This document shows, in pieces, positions 10,006 through 20,079 of a DNA stretch of 20,550 nt; the stretch's first letter is position 1, and the number at the start of each line of letters is the position of its first letter. A model generated the notes under the pieces. The model saw only the letters and a program-made list of their open reading frames with translations, had not been told where the DNA came from and ran no database searches. Position numbers and translations under genes: made by a program. This DNA is from Basidiobolus ranarum (taxonomy: Eukaryota; Basidiobolomycota; Basidiobolomycetes; Basidiobolales): assembly GCA_040143965.1 (NCBI GenBank), contig JASJQH010007101.1, positions 1-20,550 of the forward strand. The letters are read 5' to 3'.

Positions 10006-10366
10006 AATAAAACAGGTCGTAATTTCCAATTGAGATTTGTAATATACATACACACTTGGATCATCTCTTTCACATGAGACGTTGAGTCTCAGATATTACA
10101 TAGATCACGATGTGAGCAATGTTAGGCACTGGGACCATTTTATGATTGTATTAGCTTTATAGGTGATGGGGGGGGGAATTATAGCGTAAGGTCACAGTGA
10201 TCTGGAATATCATTGGGAATGTTGATTGGAATATGCAGACTTCGAAGGAAAACAGACTATACAAAGGTTTAGATCCCGAGTGCCCCCTTCTCACCCTGGT
10301 TCTAGAGTATTGTTCAGATCGGGTTAGATGGGGAGGATTTGGAAATTTTTTTTGATTGGTAAATTG

Positions 10367-10374
10367 TAGGGTTT
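10367..10374. promoter_or_regulatory. Telomere-box-like TAGGGTTT upstream of RPS25
   Basis: The minus strand reads AAACCCTA, like the Tbf1/HomolE-type AACCCTA box found in ribosomal-protein promoters of many fungi. It ends 54 nt before the RPS25 ATG. A second related GGGTTAG lies at 10321-10327. The assignment is by motif and position only. Confidence 0.4.
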
Positions 10375-10427
10375 TTAAGACCACAATGAAATCTTTGGCA
10401 TCTTTCTCTGTCACAATATAGGTCCAA

Positions 10428-10866
10428 ATGGTACGTATAGATTTTCAGAGCATATATTCCTAGTGAAATTAGACTATGATGGATGGATAACTGTCGATGT
10501 GTAGATTGAAGATTTGGTAAACAATGCTGACATTCATCTTAATTTCAGGCCAAGAAAGACGCCCCCGCTAAGCCTACCTCCGGTGGAAAGAAGACCAAGA
10601 AGAAGTGGTCCAAGGGAAAGGTCAAGGATAAGGCCAATAACTTGGTCGTTTTTGACCAAGCCACTTTGGACAAGTTGATGAAGGAAGCTCCCACCTATAA
10701 GCTTATTACTACGTCAGTTTTGGTCGACCGCCTTCGCATCAACGGCTCCCTTGCTCGTGCTGCTATCAGAGAGTTGGAAGTCCAAGGTTTGATCCTAATG
10801 GTCTCTACCCACGGTTCTCAACTTATCTACACCCGTGCCATCTCCGCCACTGAAGAAGCTAATTAA
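10428..10866 (+). CDS. RPS25: 40S ribosomal protein S25 (eS25), intron directly after the start codon
   Basis: eS25 lies in the head of the small ribosomal subunit near the E site. Exon 1 (10428-10430) is only the ATG; the donor GTACGT follows at once, the 118-nt intron ends in TTTCAG, and exon 2 is 10549-10866, giving 106 residues. The protein begins [10 protein letters not shown], followed by the lysine-rich [18 protein letters not shown], the family segment [23 protein letters not shown] of the winged helix, and a C-terminus ending QLIYTRA plus a short tail. The ATG choice is supported by the exact match of length and of the MAKK-type N-terminus. An early intron of this kind is common in fungal ribosomal-protein genes. 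AATAAA follows 5 nt past the stop. Confidence 0.96.
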
Positions 10867-11376
10867 TTTCAATAAAGAAGCTTTCTGAATCAGTCAACTT
10901 GTTATTCCTTCATTTTAAAGGCTGTATGTAACAACCTCAATTGTGTCCATTGAGAAAGCCATGTAGTTATCAAATAACTACTGTCGGTCATGCCTACTCT
11001 GTCTAACTGTAGCATTAGCTAAAATTTTACTTGCTGACACAAATAGTCCGTTCTTGAATACATATTCTTGGGCGTGTAGATTATGTCCTGTGTCCCGGTT
11101 TTATATACCTTATTATACCAAGTGTTACGATTTCTGGGCATATTCCAGGCATGCTATGACTGATGGTTACCAGATCATAGAATGTTGAATACCCAAGGGT
11201 AGGTTTCTGGTATTGATCCAGTCCTCAACATATTCCGCTTGTACTCACATTTGCTCCAAATAGTGCCAATCTTTTTGAATATAATCGACCATTTGATAAG
11301 CCATACCTGTTGTTGGTAAATCTCTAGAAATTAAAAGGTACAATCTAAAGGCTGGAAAATCCAATAGAATATCAAA
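10867..11376. other. Intergenic region: RPS25 3' flank and TRM44 promoter
   Basis: Starts with the RPS25 3' end (AATAAA at 10871-10876). A TATATA at 11102-11107 is about 270 nt before the proposed TRM44 start, far for a TATA box. No coding frame or RNA gene was recognised. Confidence 0.5.
10871..10876 (+). terminator. Poly(A) signal of RPS25
   Basis: AATAAA begins 5 nt past the RPS25 stop, which would give a very short 3' UTR, as often seen for highly expressed ribosomal-protein genes. Confidence 0.5.
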
Positions 11377-13708
11377 ATGCTGCAGACATCCAAAAAACGA
11401 AGCCTAATCCATTCCTTCCCTCACATCGAACCTTTTACATATTTTCAAAATGGCGATCAAATTTCTTTTTTTATAGCATATTCAAGATGTAATCAAGTGA
11501 GGAAATAAACCAATCAATCATCTAACACTAGGTATCAAGTATTTTCTTTACCAACACAAAGTATGTCGGAGGAAAACACAAAGGCCCGAGTGTAGAGTCA
11601 TATCAGAAATTTCTACCGGTATATGAGTTCGGTTCAGGGCCAACCGAAGCTGTTGATGGTTGGAAGCCTTTGGTAAAATGTGAAGTGGAGTTCGGTATAG
11701 AGGAGTTTTCGAAAGTAATGGTTCGTACAGCTTCAATATATATATTACCCCATTACCTATCACTCGATCTCTTTCCATGCTTCTAAAAGAAGGAACTAGA
11801 GGCTTTATTACGCTTTTCCTTTTCTCTTATATCGGTATAGAGTTGTTAGTTGGCTATTTGAGATGACGCCAATTCCTTTCAGAGTTAGAGAGTAAAGTAA
11901 CTGATAACGAACCAAATTTTTTGCTCTTAGAACCAGTGGACCCTTCAACCGGAACTTGTTATACCACCTATAAAGGAGGCGAAATGTGTCTCAGAGGAAA
12001 GAGAGGATGACGGCAATTTTCAAGTCACTCGTGTGTTGATACCAAAGAGGAAACTGAAAGACGCGGAGCTAACAGAGGTAGTCGAGTTTGTTGAGACCGA
12101 TAATGGTAGGCTTACCGAGGATTTTCATACTTGTATTTCACAAATTTATTTTATATCGAGGTTGAAGCATAGACATCCACCCACTATCCATAGAAAATAA
12201 CCCAAATCTTTCCTACGCTTACAGAGGCTTTCGCATCGTTTACCCCACGCGTTCAATCAGACAAAGGGCTACCCTTCTATTATCCTAAAGTAGAGGCATT
12301 TCGATACAGATTTATAAATGGGTATGTAGTTGTGATGGAGTTCAATTATTTCTTCAACATCATGGACTGGCGTTAATGAGGTTCCTCTCTACTCAGCCAT
12401 GTACCAGAAATTCGTTTTGAGATCCGTGAATTACCCGGTGGCTCCGTATTCGATGAAAAAATGGTGATTAGCACTTCAATCTAACCTTGCCTCTGTCTTG
12501 GGATCTACTCCAATCAAACATATTCCATGTATAATATGAACACCTTGCTATTTTCGTTTAACAGAAATATGCCGTGTCACAGCTGATGAAGAAGTTGTTT
12601 AAATGGGGCATCAGTACTGCGTTAGGATACCAGAAGCGGGTTCACCACGACATCATTGTACCAAAAGACATGTATTTAAGCACTTACGAACGATTGAGTA
12701 AGTATCTACCGATCCTACCACAGTAGAGCCTGCCTGTAAGAACCACTTTTGCTGAAATCCCTTTTCCACTTGATAGAAATGAAGTATGCTAAGCGATGGG
12801 TGGATAGTTGGCCGGAAAAAACCGATCCCCGCAAGTTTGTTTACGAGGATATCGCTATCGCTACCTGGTTAGTGTGCGTGTGGGAGTTGGAAAGAGAAGC
12901 CACATCCAGAACCAAGTAATGCATTTGTGAGCATGTAACTTTGTCTTGGCTGCTTATTCACACCAATGTCAATGATGCTTCAAGGTATCAAACTTTTGTA
13001 GATATTGGATGCGGAAATGGCTTGCTCGTACATTTGTTGAACGAAGAGGGATATTCTGGATACGGAATCGATCAGAGCTCAAGAAAAGTTTGGAGCTTAT
13101 TTGGAGAAAACACCAAACTCGTTAGTGAAACCCTTTTGCCTAACGAATTTAAAGTTCAATCCGAATGGATCATTGGAAATCACGCGGATGAGCTGGTGCC
13201 TTGGATACCTATTATAGCCGCAAGATCTAGCTACGATACAAAGTAACTCTCTTTCATTCGCTTGATGGCTTTCATCGCAAAGGATACTCTTTATCTTTGA
13301 TGCTTCTACTGACTCCTTTTCTCTCACTTGTTTTGTCCTAGGTTTGTCATCATTCCTTGCTGTCTCTTCGAACTGAGTGGGAAGAAGTTTGTGAAAAAAG
13401 TGGAGAATCAAGGAAGGTTTCATTGCTACTTGGAATACCTGAAAGAATTGGTGGATATTTGTGGATATGAGGTTGAAGTAGAGAGTCTGCGTATACCATC
13501 AACAAAGAATGTCGCCATCATCGGCAGAAAACGAAATTTCGCACTTGATGATGAGCTTGCTAATGAAAAAACTAGAGAAAGAATCAATGGGTTGATCGAG
13601 GCTTCTGAGCAATTCGTGCCTAGAATCTCTGATAGAGAGAAGGAGGTTCTAAGACGAAGCAAACTAGAGAAGCGCAAAAGAGTTCTTTCGCCAGAGCCTG
13701 TTGGTTAG
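11377..13708 (+). CDS. TRM44: tRNA(Ser) (uracil-44-2'-O)-methyltransferase, 10 exons
   Basis: Trm44 methylates the 2'-O of U44 in tRNA-Ser using S-adenosylmethionine. Exons are 11377-11496, 11562-11714, 11790-11834, 11931-12105, 12225-12321, 12397-12463, 12565-12697, 12777-12915, 12985-13242 and 13342-13708; phases agree and give 517 residues (yeast about 567). Marks in order: RVLIPKRKLKD in exon 4, DKGLPFYYPKV in exon 5, GYQKRVHHDIIVPKD in exon 7, TDPRKFVYEDIAIATWL in exon 8, the SAM-binding FVDIGCGNGLLVHLL (314-328) with YGID after it, IPCC (400-403) and LRIPSTKN (445-452). Exons 4 to 10 are firm. Exons 1 to 3 are inferred from phase and intron size: no in-frame ATG lies in exon 2, and the ATG at 11377 joins it in phase. 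Exon 3 is only 45 nt. The gene converges with the CBS-domain gene. Confidence 0.94.
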
Positions 13709-13774
13709 CTACCAAAAGATCCCTCTGCAGCTAAACTAGCATTTGGATGTGGCAAAGAATCTCACGAAATTCAA

Positions 13775-13790
13775 TTTATTCTTGAATAAA
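13775..13790. terminator. Palindromic bidirectional poly(A) element between TRM44 and the CBS gene
   Basis: TTTATTC-TT-GAATAAA is a perfect 7-bp inverted repeat with a 2-nt spacer. It gives AATAAA on both strands, at 13785-13790 for TRM44 (77 nt past its stop) and at 13780-13775 for the minus-strand CBS gene (118 nt past its stop). It lies in the middle of the 189-nt convergent spacer, so it can serve both transcripts. Confidence 0.6.
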
Positions 13791-13897
13791 ATCATCTTTA
13801 AACAATCCGGTAAACGGTGGTAACACATTTGTACCAGGATATCAGGATATAAGTAAATGTGCAAAGGGGATCAATATCAATCGGAGTGGAGGTGCTC

Positions 13898-14940
13898 TCA
13901 ATCACGTTGTTCGTTGAACAATTGGATAATATCCGATAAGGTGATTACTTCAATAGCTTTTCCATTCTCGACTACCCAGACTCTGTGAGTGTGGGCTTCG
14001 ATGATCTTTGTGAAAACCTCGGTTAATGGGGCGTTTCTGTCGCAAACCTTCAATGGTGATTTACCATGATCAGTTTGCTAGAAAGATGGTTAATATCATG
14101 ATACAAACATTCGCTAACAGTACTCAAATTTACCTCGAGAAACTCAGGAATACTCTTAGTTAAATTGTTGAAGGCCTTGGGATTGAGTCCACGTAAATCA
14201 GCGGCACTCAATGCCATTACTATTTTTCCATTGGAGTCCACCACCGGCACAGCGGAATAATTTGCTTCGAGCATAATGTGATATGTGTTCAGTGCTGAGT
14301 CTGTATTTTTGGCGGCGAGAAGTTCGCGGCCACGAATCAACCCCAAGTCTGAAATGCTCTTACTAGTATCCACTTTTCCTCCAGCTTTAGGGTGAGCAAT
14401 GAGGTATTTGATTACATCAGATTGAGTGATAATATAAGGTGGTGAGTTGTCGACATAATCATATACGAGAACTCTGTGTGTCCCACTTGAGAAGGCTTTC
14501 AGTACCTTTTAAAGTGTGAATGTCAATAATCTTCAAAGGAGCAAAGGATTGTTTAAAGAAATAATCACCTTCTTCAAAGGGTCAGTAGTTTCCGTCTCGA
14601 TGATGCGGTAGCTCTCCTTTTCGGTGTCCAGGGTCATGACCACTTCAATATTCTGATCAAGCTTCGCCAATTCGTCGGTATCTAAAGAAGTGGCTATTTC
14701 ACCTGAGGGAGTTTTGGTAATGGAGACAATATAGGATAGAATGTCCATAGCATTAACAATGTTAACAATCTTGTCAGGTCTACTATGACTGTAGATTGGC
14801 AAAGAAACAATTCTGTGTGAGGCCATTTTGTTTAGAGCCTCTCTAACAGTTATGTCTGGTTGAGCTGCAATCAACGTTTGACGTTCACTTGAGTGCTTTA
14901 ACTCTGCAGGAGTCACTTCGAGGATAACTTTTTCTGACAT
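13898..14940 (-). CDS. Four-CBS-domain protein, AMPK gamma subunit-like, 3 exons
   Basis: Exons 14940-14569, 14505-14134 and 14077-13898 give 307 residues, about the size of yeast Snf4 (322). Four CBS repeats can be read: about 25-75 (HRIVSLPIYS ... NAMDILSYI), 104-162 (GTHRVLVYDY ... TQSDVIKYL), 185-230 (SAVPVVDSNGK ... SAADLRGL) and 257-302 (HRVWVVENGK ... TLSDIIQLF). Such proteins bind adenine nucleotides in two Bateman modules. The ribose-binding pattern S/T-x-x-D is present in repeats 2 to 4 (TQSD, SAAD, TLSD), and repeat 1 has NAMD. CBS 3 and 4 resemble the plant KIN-gamma/CBSX style more than Snf4 itself, so it may be an AMPK-gamma paralogue rather than the Snf1 partner. Start: first ATG, just ahead of the first repeat. 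Intron 1 ends in an unusual AAAAG acceptor. Confidence 0.88.
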
Positions 14941-16371
14941 GTTGCAAGTGGAAGGGCAAAGAGTGTAGGTTTGTTGAGTATTAGAAGTTAAAGTTTGGTA
15001 AATAATTCAAGACGGATAGGGGAGTTATATCTTTGGAACCGGTTGAGATCTCAAATAAGTGGCTTGGTTGAATAAGTATTCTAATAAGTAAAGTTACAAG
15101 AAAACTTTGTAGCTTAGAGTATATTCGTTGATTGGCTGATTAAGCCCAACCTGAGAACCTAATTGGTCACCTGAGCGAAGGTTGTCGTGTAACATATCCC
15201 TGGACAGGATGACATTGCCAGAGACGTCATTTTCCAGAACAATTCTAATCCAACATTGACATATATATGGCATTGACAGAGTTAATATCACAAAGTGGAA
15301 AAGGAGGATAATATTTCAGGGATGCAGGAAGACGTAACCGCTGGTAAATTTTTACTCTGCCTAATATGCCCATAATGCTCATCCTAGCCGCAAAAGTGAA
15401 ATAATTGTTTGAGATGAGTGCGAGTATCACGAGTATCATGATTTGAGCAATTCTTTTGGAGAACTCCAAACTCAGATGTTCACTGCCATTTCTTCAACGC
15501 ATTCTAATAGTGGCTTCAGGTGGCACAGGTTTAGCAAATAGCACACCTGTGTAGCGGTCAGTTCTAAAATACTGGACACACTCTATCTCATTGAAGTGTC
15601 AAGCAGGAATGATAGCAGTTTCGTATTCACAATCTCCCGAGATAATCAATTAATTTCAAAATGTGGCTACAAGGCCTTGGGTTCAGATTGTACGCACGAA
15701 TTATCCCAGCAAATCTTCGATATAGTCGCTTTGTTTCTCGAACCACATTTTTATTAAACCATTCATTGGTTTACTAGACATATTTCATATTGGCCCTACG
15801 GTGAAAACATCATAAGCCGCAATGGACATCTTATTCCTGTTTCTGTGATAGATGCTAGTAAGTTTATTACAGGTTTTCTTTTCTTTCCTGGGGTTTCTAG
15901 GCAATTCCTGCCTGTATATGACGAATATGATCCTGTTTGTATTACAATCCGAGAATTCTTTCTTTACTACCATCATGCATCGAATATCACCTGACCTGCC
16001 ACCATTGTTGAACACTCTTTCATTTCCCACGGATATCAGCCACTTGTCAATCTCAAATGCAAAGTCAGTGGGAAGCAGAATTAGCATCTGCCTCAATCAA
16101 ACATGTTCAACCTGTATTCTTGTCATTGAGGACCCGTTGGGATTTTCTACTACTTAAGAATTCAAAAATGTAACCTAGCTAGCCCTACTTCTACCAACAG
16201 TAACATGAGTTCTTTCAACTCCATCAATCATGCTTGGATCCATGCGGATCAAACATAGTTTTCATCACAATAGTTGAAACTTGGATATTTATAAAGTCCT
16301 ACTAAACTCACTTCGAGACAACATGATACTGCTATTTCTGTCTGCATTCAGCACGCTTTGACCACGCCTAC
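14941..16371. other. 1.4 kb intergenic region with a doubtful small-protein frame
   Basis: Holds the promoter of the CBS gene and the 3' flank of the ArAE-type gene, both minus strand. Frames of 65 to 103 codons occur on both strands near 15094-15469 and 15785-16157 and none has a recognised domain. One, on the minus strand from 15433, begins with a signal-peptide-like segment and is listed apart. No RNA gene or repeat was recognised. Confidence 0.5.
15094..15433 (-). CDS. Doubtful small secreted hypothetical protein
   Basis: On the minus strand the first ATG at 15433 opens a frame beginning MILVILALISNN, a hydrophobic segment like a signal peptide, ending near FTFAA. The frame runs to a stop at 15247-15245. 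A second frame, overlapping and ending at 15094 (IVLENDVSGNV, later YTLSYKVFL), could be joined to it only through an intron with a weak donor (GTTACG) and a GATTAG acceptor. I do not recognise a family. Frames of this length occur by chance, so this is offered only because of the signal-like start. Confidence 0.2.
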
Positions 16372-19291
16372 TCACTCAGTAAAAGATTTGGCTGAACTCC
16401 ACGGATGCTGATATATCAGATGAGGCTCATTGGAACTGGATTCTCCTAAGCCATCTTCTGGTTTGGGATATATCAGATGCAGCCGTTCCTCTCCAACAAT
16501 TGCTTTGACCAGCTCTATAAGCACATCCTGCTCTACTGCTAGCTCAAACAAGGCGCCAGCATAGGCATAGATACCCAAATAGTCCGGTGAGGTAGCCTTG
16601 TCCCATTTCGTGATCCTTCTGTAATGGGATCGTCTCATGGCTTGAACTGAAGGAAGGTACCTGGGCAGAGGCGAGTTGGTTTTCAATGCACCGGCAAGGA
16701 CATAATAATTCAATATGGTCGTGGCGATGATCTCTCGGCGTTGTAAACTAACTGGAGCAATGATGTCTTCAAGGGATTTGCTCGGTAAGGTAGCCAGCGT
16801 AGCATTAATTACATACAGCCAATCCAAACTAGCACGCAGATGCTTAATAAGATCATCGTACATAATGGAATAAAATGGTTCCTTTAGCCGAGGCTCCATA
16901 CACGCTTCCGCTAGCAATCCTTCGATTTTTATCAGCTGGCATTGTAGCTTGGTTAACATACTTTCCACTTCGGATCGAAGTTTTTTGTCCGAATTTAACT
17001 CACTTGGACCCATGTTAACACTGAATACACTTGAGATACTTTTCGACATTTGGTTGAGCAGACTTGATACCTCCTTACGAAGCTCTATGCGTGCAACAAA
17101 TGGCCACAACGTAACATTCACAATCATTGACAAGACAATGCCCAATAGGACAGTGATCCAGCGCATCAATGCTAACCGAATGGGTTTCTCTCCTACGTTG
17201 TAATAGAGGAATTCATTAAAAACTACCGCATTAAACGTAATAATTGCGGTAGGACCGATTCTAGGGTACGGGGTAGCAACACAGAAGTACCATGCTGGAG
17301 TGCCTATATAATACAGATCCGATTAATGACATTTCATACTAAACAATCCTGCGAAAAATCTGGAGACCACTTACTTAAAAGACATACAACAAACGGTAGC
17401 GCCCATCTTTCTCCACCGGCAATAAGCCACGCTAAGTAGCCCAACACTCCACCCAGAATGGTACTCAGAATACGCATATACGATGTTTGAATAACTGAGC
17501 CTACAGCTTTGGTAAAAATAATTACGATGGTGATCAGTCCCCATTGCCCATGTACGTCTGTGAACCACGTTGACGTAGATGGAAAATACGCAGGAAGGGA
17601 ATACAAAAAGAGGGTAAGTGCTAGTTTAATGCCACACCGAACCTCAGAGCTTTTGGTCCATTGCAAGGCTCTCCATAGATTATAGCGGATTGACGACTTT
17701 GAATGTCTCTTGCGCTCCTCATACATGCGTTGGCCGACCGACATTCCTTCGTAATTGTTCGCAGCATTGTTAGTAATCTCCACAGTGCTATCATTGTTAG
17801 GGGAATCCGAGCTTGATCCCGCAATTTCTTGACGGTTTTTAAACTCCTCTAGTTCTCTGGCACGCAACCACTTGGAAAAATTCATTTTCGGTACCCACAA
17901 ACGCTTGCGATCCCGGCGTTCTTGCTTGACGTATTGTTCGTTGCTTAATAGCTCTTGGATTGAGCTGGTGGTGTGTTGAAGTCCAAAAAAGAAGGTGTAC
18001 ACTACCCAAGCCCAATTGCCAGGGTCACTTCCCTCAATTGCTCTCAACTTTGGTAACAGCTCTTTTTGCATATTGATAATTTTCTCTAAGGTTTGTTGAA
18101 GTTCTGCGTGTAACTCAACAGTAGATGTAACACTGTTATCGATCAGATTGGATTGCTTCATCGATGGCTGACAATCAGTTAAGCTTTGATAACTTTGAAT
18201 TAATTGATCGATAGCTTTCACATTCGTGGCGATCACTTCGTTAAGAACCGATTCAATAGCAGGCAGAACTTTAGACACTGCTTCATGTAGCTTTGTAGAG
18301 TCCTTGGCTACTGTCAGGTCCATAGCTATGCTCGCGTGATCGGAGATCATTGTTTCATAAGTGCCGTATAGACTATTCCGAATTCGAATAACATTCTGAA
18401 CCATTACTCCAAGTTTTCGGCCCATTTCGGCAAGTACTTTGACAGAGCCAAAGATGTGACGAGGGGCGATTCGACCGTAAGATACTTCATATTTAGCTTG
18501 GGTCATGGCAACCTGCATGGTTTGAACACAGATTTGCAATTGAGCAGCCTGCTTACTCAATTTACTTATACTTTGTGCTTGCTGATCCGAGTCATAGAGC
18601 GCGATAGGAATTTCGGCGAGAATGTTACGCGATTGGACTAATGTATCCAGGAACGCTTGGCTAGTGTTATAGAATATTAGCCCCTGGGCACGGTTGGATT
18701 AGAGAAGTTAATTTTCACTTACCAGGCTTTCTGACCCGCACTGGTGGGCCAAAATAGTATGTTAACTAGGAAACTAGTCCACACGCAGATGGTTTGAGCA
18801 ATAAGATTCTTGTATGAAATCTCAATGTTAAACTTTACACTATCAATCTTGTAGGTGAATTGATAAAGAGAAGCGATTGCACCGAGCTGCCACATAAGAG
18901 TGAATTTGGGGTGTCTAGTTCGACCGTAGCCGGCCAAAAACCCGACACCAATTAAAAAACCTGCCGCAATCCAACGACCTCCAGTAGGGCCATACTTGCG
19001 ATTAAAAGAGCTAACTGCCCATGAACCTAATGAAGCATAGGCGATTTCCCAAATCAACGCAAGAGTCACCCATAGGATAGCCTCAATGTGTGCGCCTAAC
19101 GTTAGATATGGTGGCACTAAGGCTATTATAATGATAATAATATATACTGTTCCAACAAAATACTCCTTCACTCCGGGTAAAATAGAGATGAAAGCAGTTA
19201 GAAAAATTGCCAATACACCTTTAGAGATGTCTAGCCATTCACGTCTACTAGGGGGTTTGACCCAAAGTGGAAGCCAGTGCATTCGACTCAT
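16372..19291 (-). CDS. Aromatic acid exporter / FUSC-family membrane protein (BRE4-like), 3 exons
   Basis: Exons 19291-18723, 18660-17375 and 17303-16372 join in phase to 928 residues. The layout is that of fungal ArAE proteins: an N-terminal bundle of about six membrane segments (residues about 20-185, including a run of isoleucines), a long soluble helical part (about 190-530) with a Ser/Asn-rich stretch near 472-492, a second bundle (about 533-720) with the FUSC-like RILSTILGGVLGYLAWL, and a cytosolic C-terminal domain (about 725-928). Yeast BRE4 in this family affects brefeldin A sensitivity; bacterial relatives export aromatic acids. Transport substrate here is unknown. The open frame extends upstream only through TTG, so the ATG at 19291 is used. 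The stop codon overlaps a strong GTGAGT donor, so a further short 3' exon cannot be excluded. Confidence 0.88.
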
Positions 19292-20079
19292 AGACAAATA
19301 TTGCGCGGTAAATAGAAGTGGTGAATTGTACTAAGCTTGACCTTTATATTACACTTACTTTCATTCTTTAAAATTTGAAACACACTTGAAACACAACGAT
19401 TAGTGGCACCAAGAGTCAATGGATAAGCAGTTTATCCGACAAAGATTGGTAATTATGAAGACTGTGATTGTGCGAAAATCAGGCGAGCTATCCAGGAATT
19501 AGAGCCAATTGCTCATTTCCGTTGGCAATGACAAGATGAAAACGAAACAGCGGCTACAGCCTTATTCGTGTGGCCCAAGATATTGTTGTTTAATGGGCTC
19601 AATGTGTATGACATAAATGGAAATACAGCTGCATACGATTGTTTAGTTTGAAGATCAGCATTGAAGCTTAAATCGCTATTTCTGGAGCGGATCAATCATC
19701 GCTTTTGGTTGATTTCATAAACGAACTCAGTCGTCATTGGATGGTCAACCCGTATGACGAATGTCAATTTTTGGGCTGCTTTTTGTACTAGGATCAATTA
19801 ACAACCATCATTGAGATATAAGGGTTTGATCTGCTCTAGTTGCACAATGAAAAAGGACAAGCAGTCACCGATTGCGGAACTATCTCGCTATTATGGTATC
19901 ATTTTCAGCATCTCGGAGAAAATCGGTTCAGTGGTTCGATCAGATTGCAAGGGATTTTGCAACAACATTACAACACATATAGCGAATTAGCACACAGTAG
20001 CGGGCTCTTCATCAGTAAAGAGAATACTCGAAATATGTGTAATTATTCTAACCATGATGTTACCTATGGATATCTCTAG
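19292..20079. other. Intergenic region upstream of the ArAE-type gene
   Basis: This holds the promoter of the minus-strand ArAE-type gene, and beyond it the junction with the mitochondrial rRNA-like sequence at about 20080. Frames at 19513-19695 (minus) and 19840-20079 (plus) lack an ATG start and a recognisable domain. No RNA gene or repeat was recognised. Confidence 0.5.

Larger units (their letters stand above)
9799..10427. other. Divergent promoter region between PEX2 and RPS25
   Basis: Both genes start here and read outward. Visible elements are a compound TGAGTCACGTGA (9994-10005, bZIP core fused to a palindromic E-box), a short inverted repeat TGAGAC/GTCTCA (10075-10091), a run of nine G (10168-10176), and telomere-box-like GGGTTAG (10321-10327) and TAGGGTTT (10367-10374) close to RPS25. 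An 85-codon minus-strand frame at 10157-10414 crosses these elements and has no recognisable domain. No gene was recognised. Confidence 0.5.

Noticed and set aside
10431-10548. Possible box C/D snoRNA inside the RPS25 intron (ATGATGG near 10476, CTGA at 10527)
   Set aside because: The C box has a mismatch and the flanks cannot form the required terminal stem; no clear D' or guide region.
11563-11595. ATG opening a short frame (MSEENTKARV) as the TRM44 start
   Set aside because: The frame ends after ten codons; joining it to the conserved frame would need a 17-nt intron or a sequence error, whereas the exon from 11377 fits without either.
15785-16157. Overlapping open frames of about 100 codons on both strands
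   Set aside because: Neither has a recognisable domain, and antiparallel overlap of two open frames at low GC often reflects base composition.
19840-20079. 79-codon plus-strand frame next to the rRNA-like block
   Set aside because: It starts with TTG rather than ATG and has no recognisable domain.
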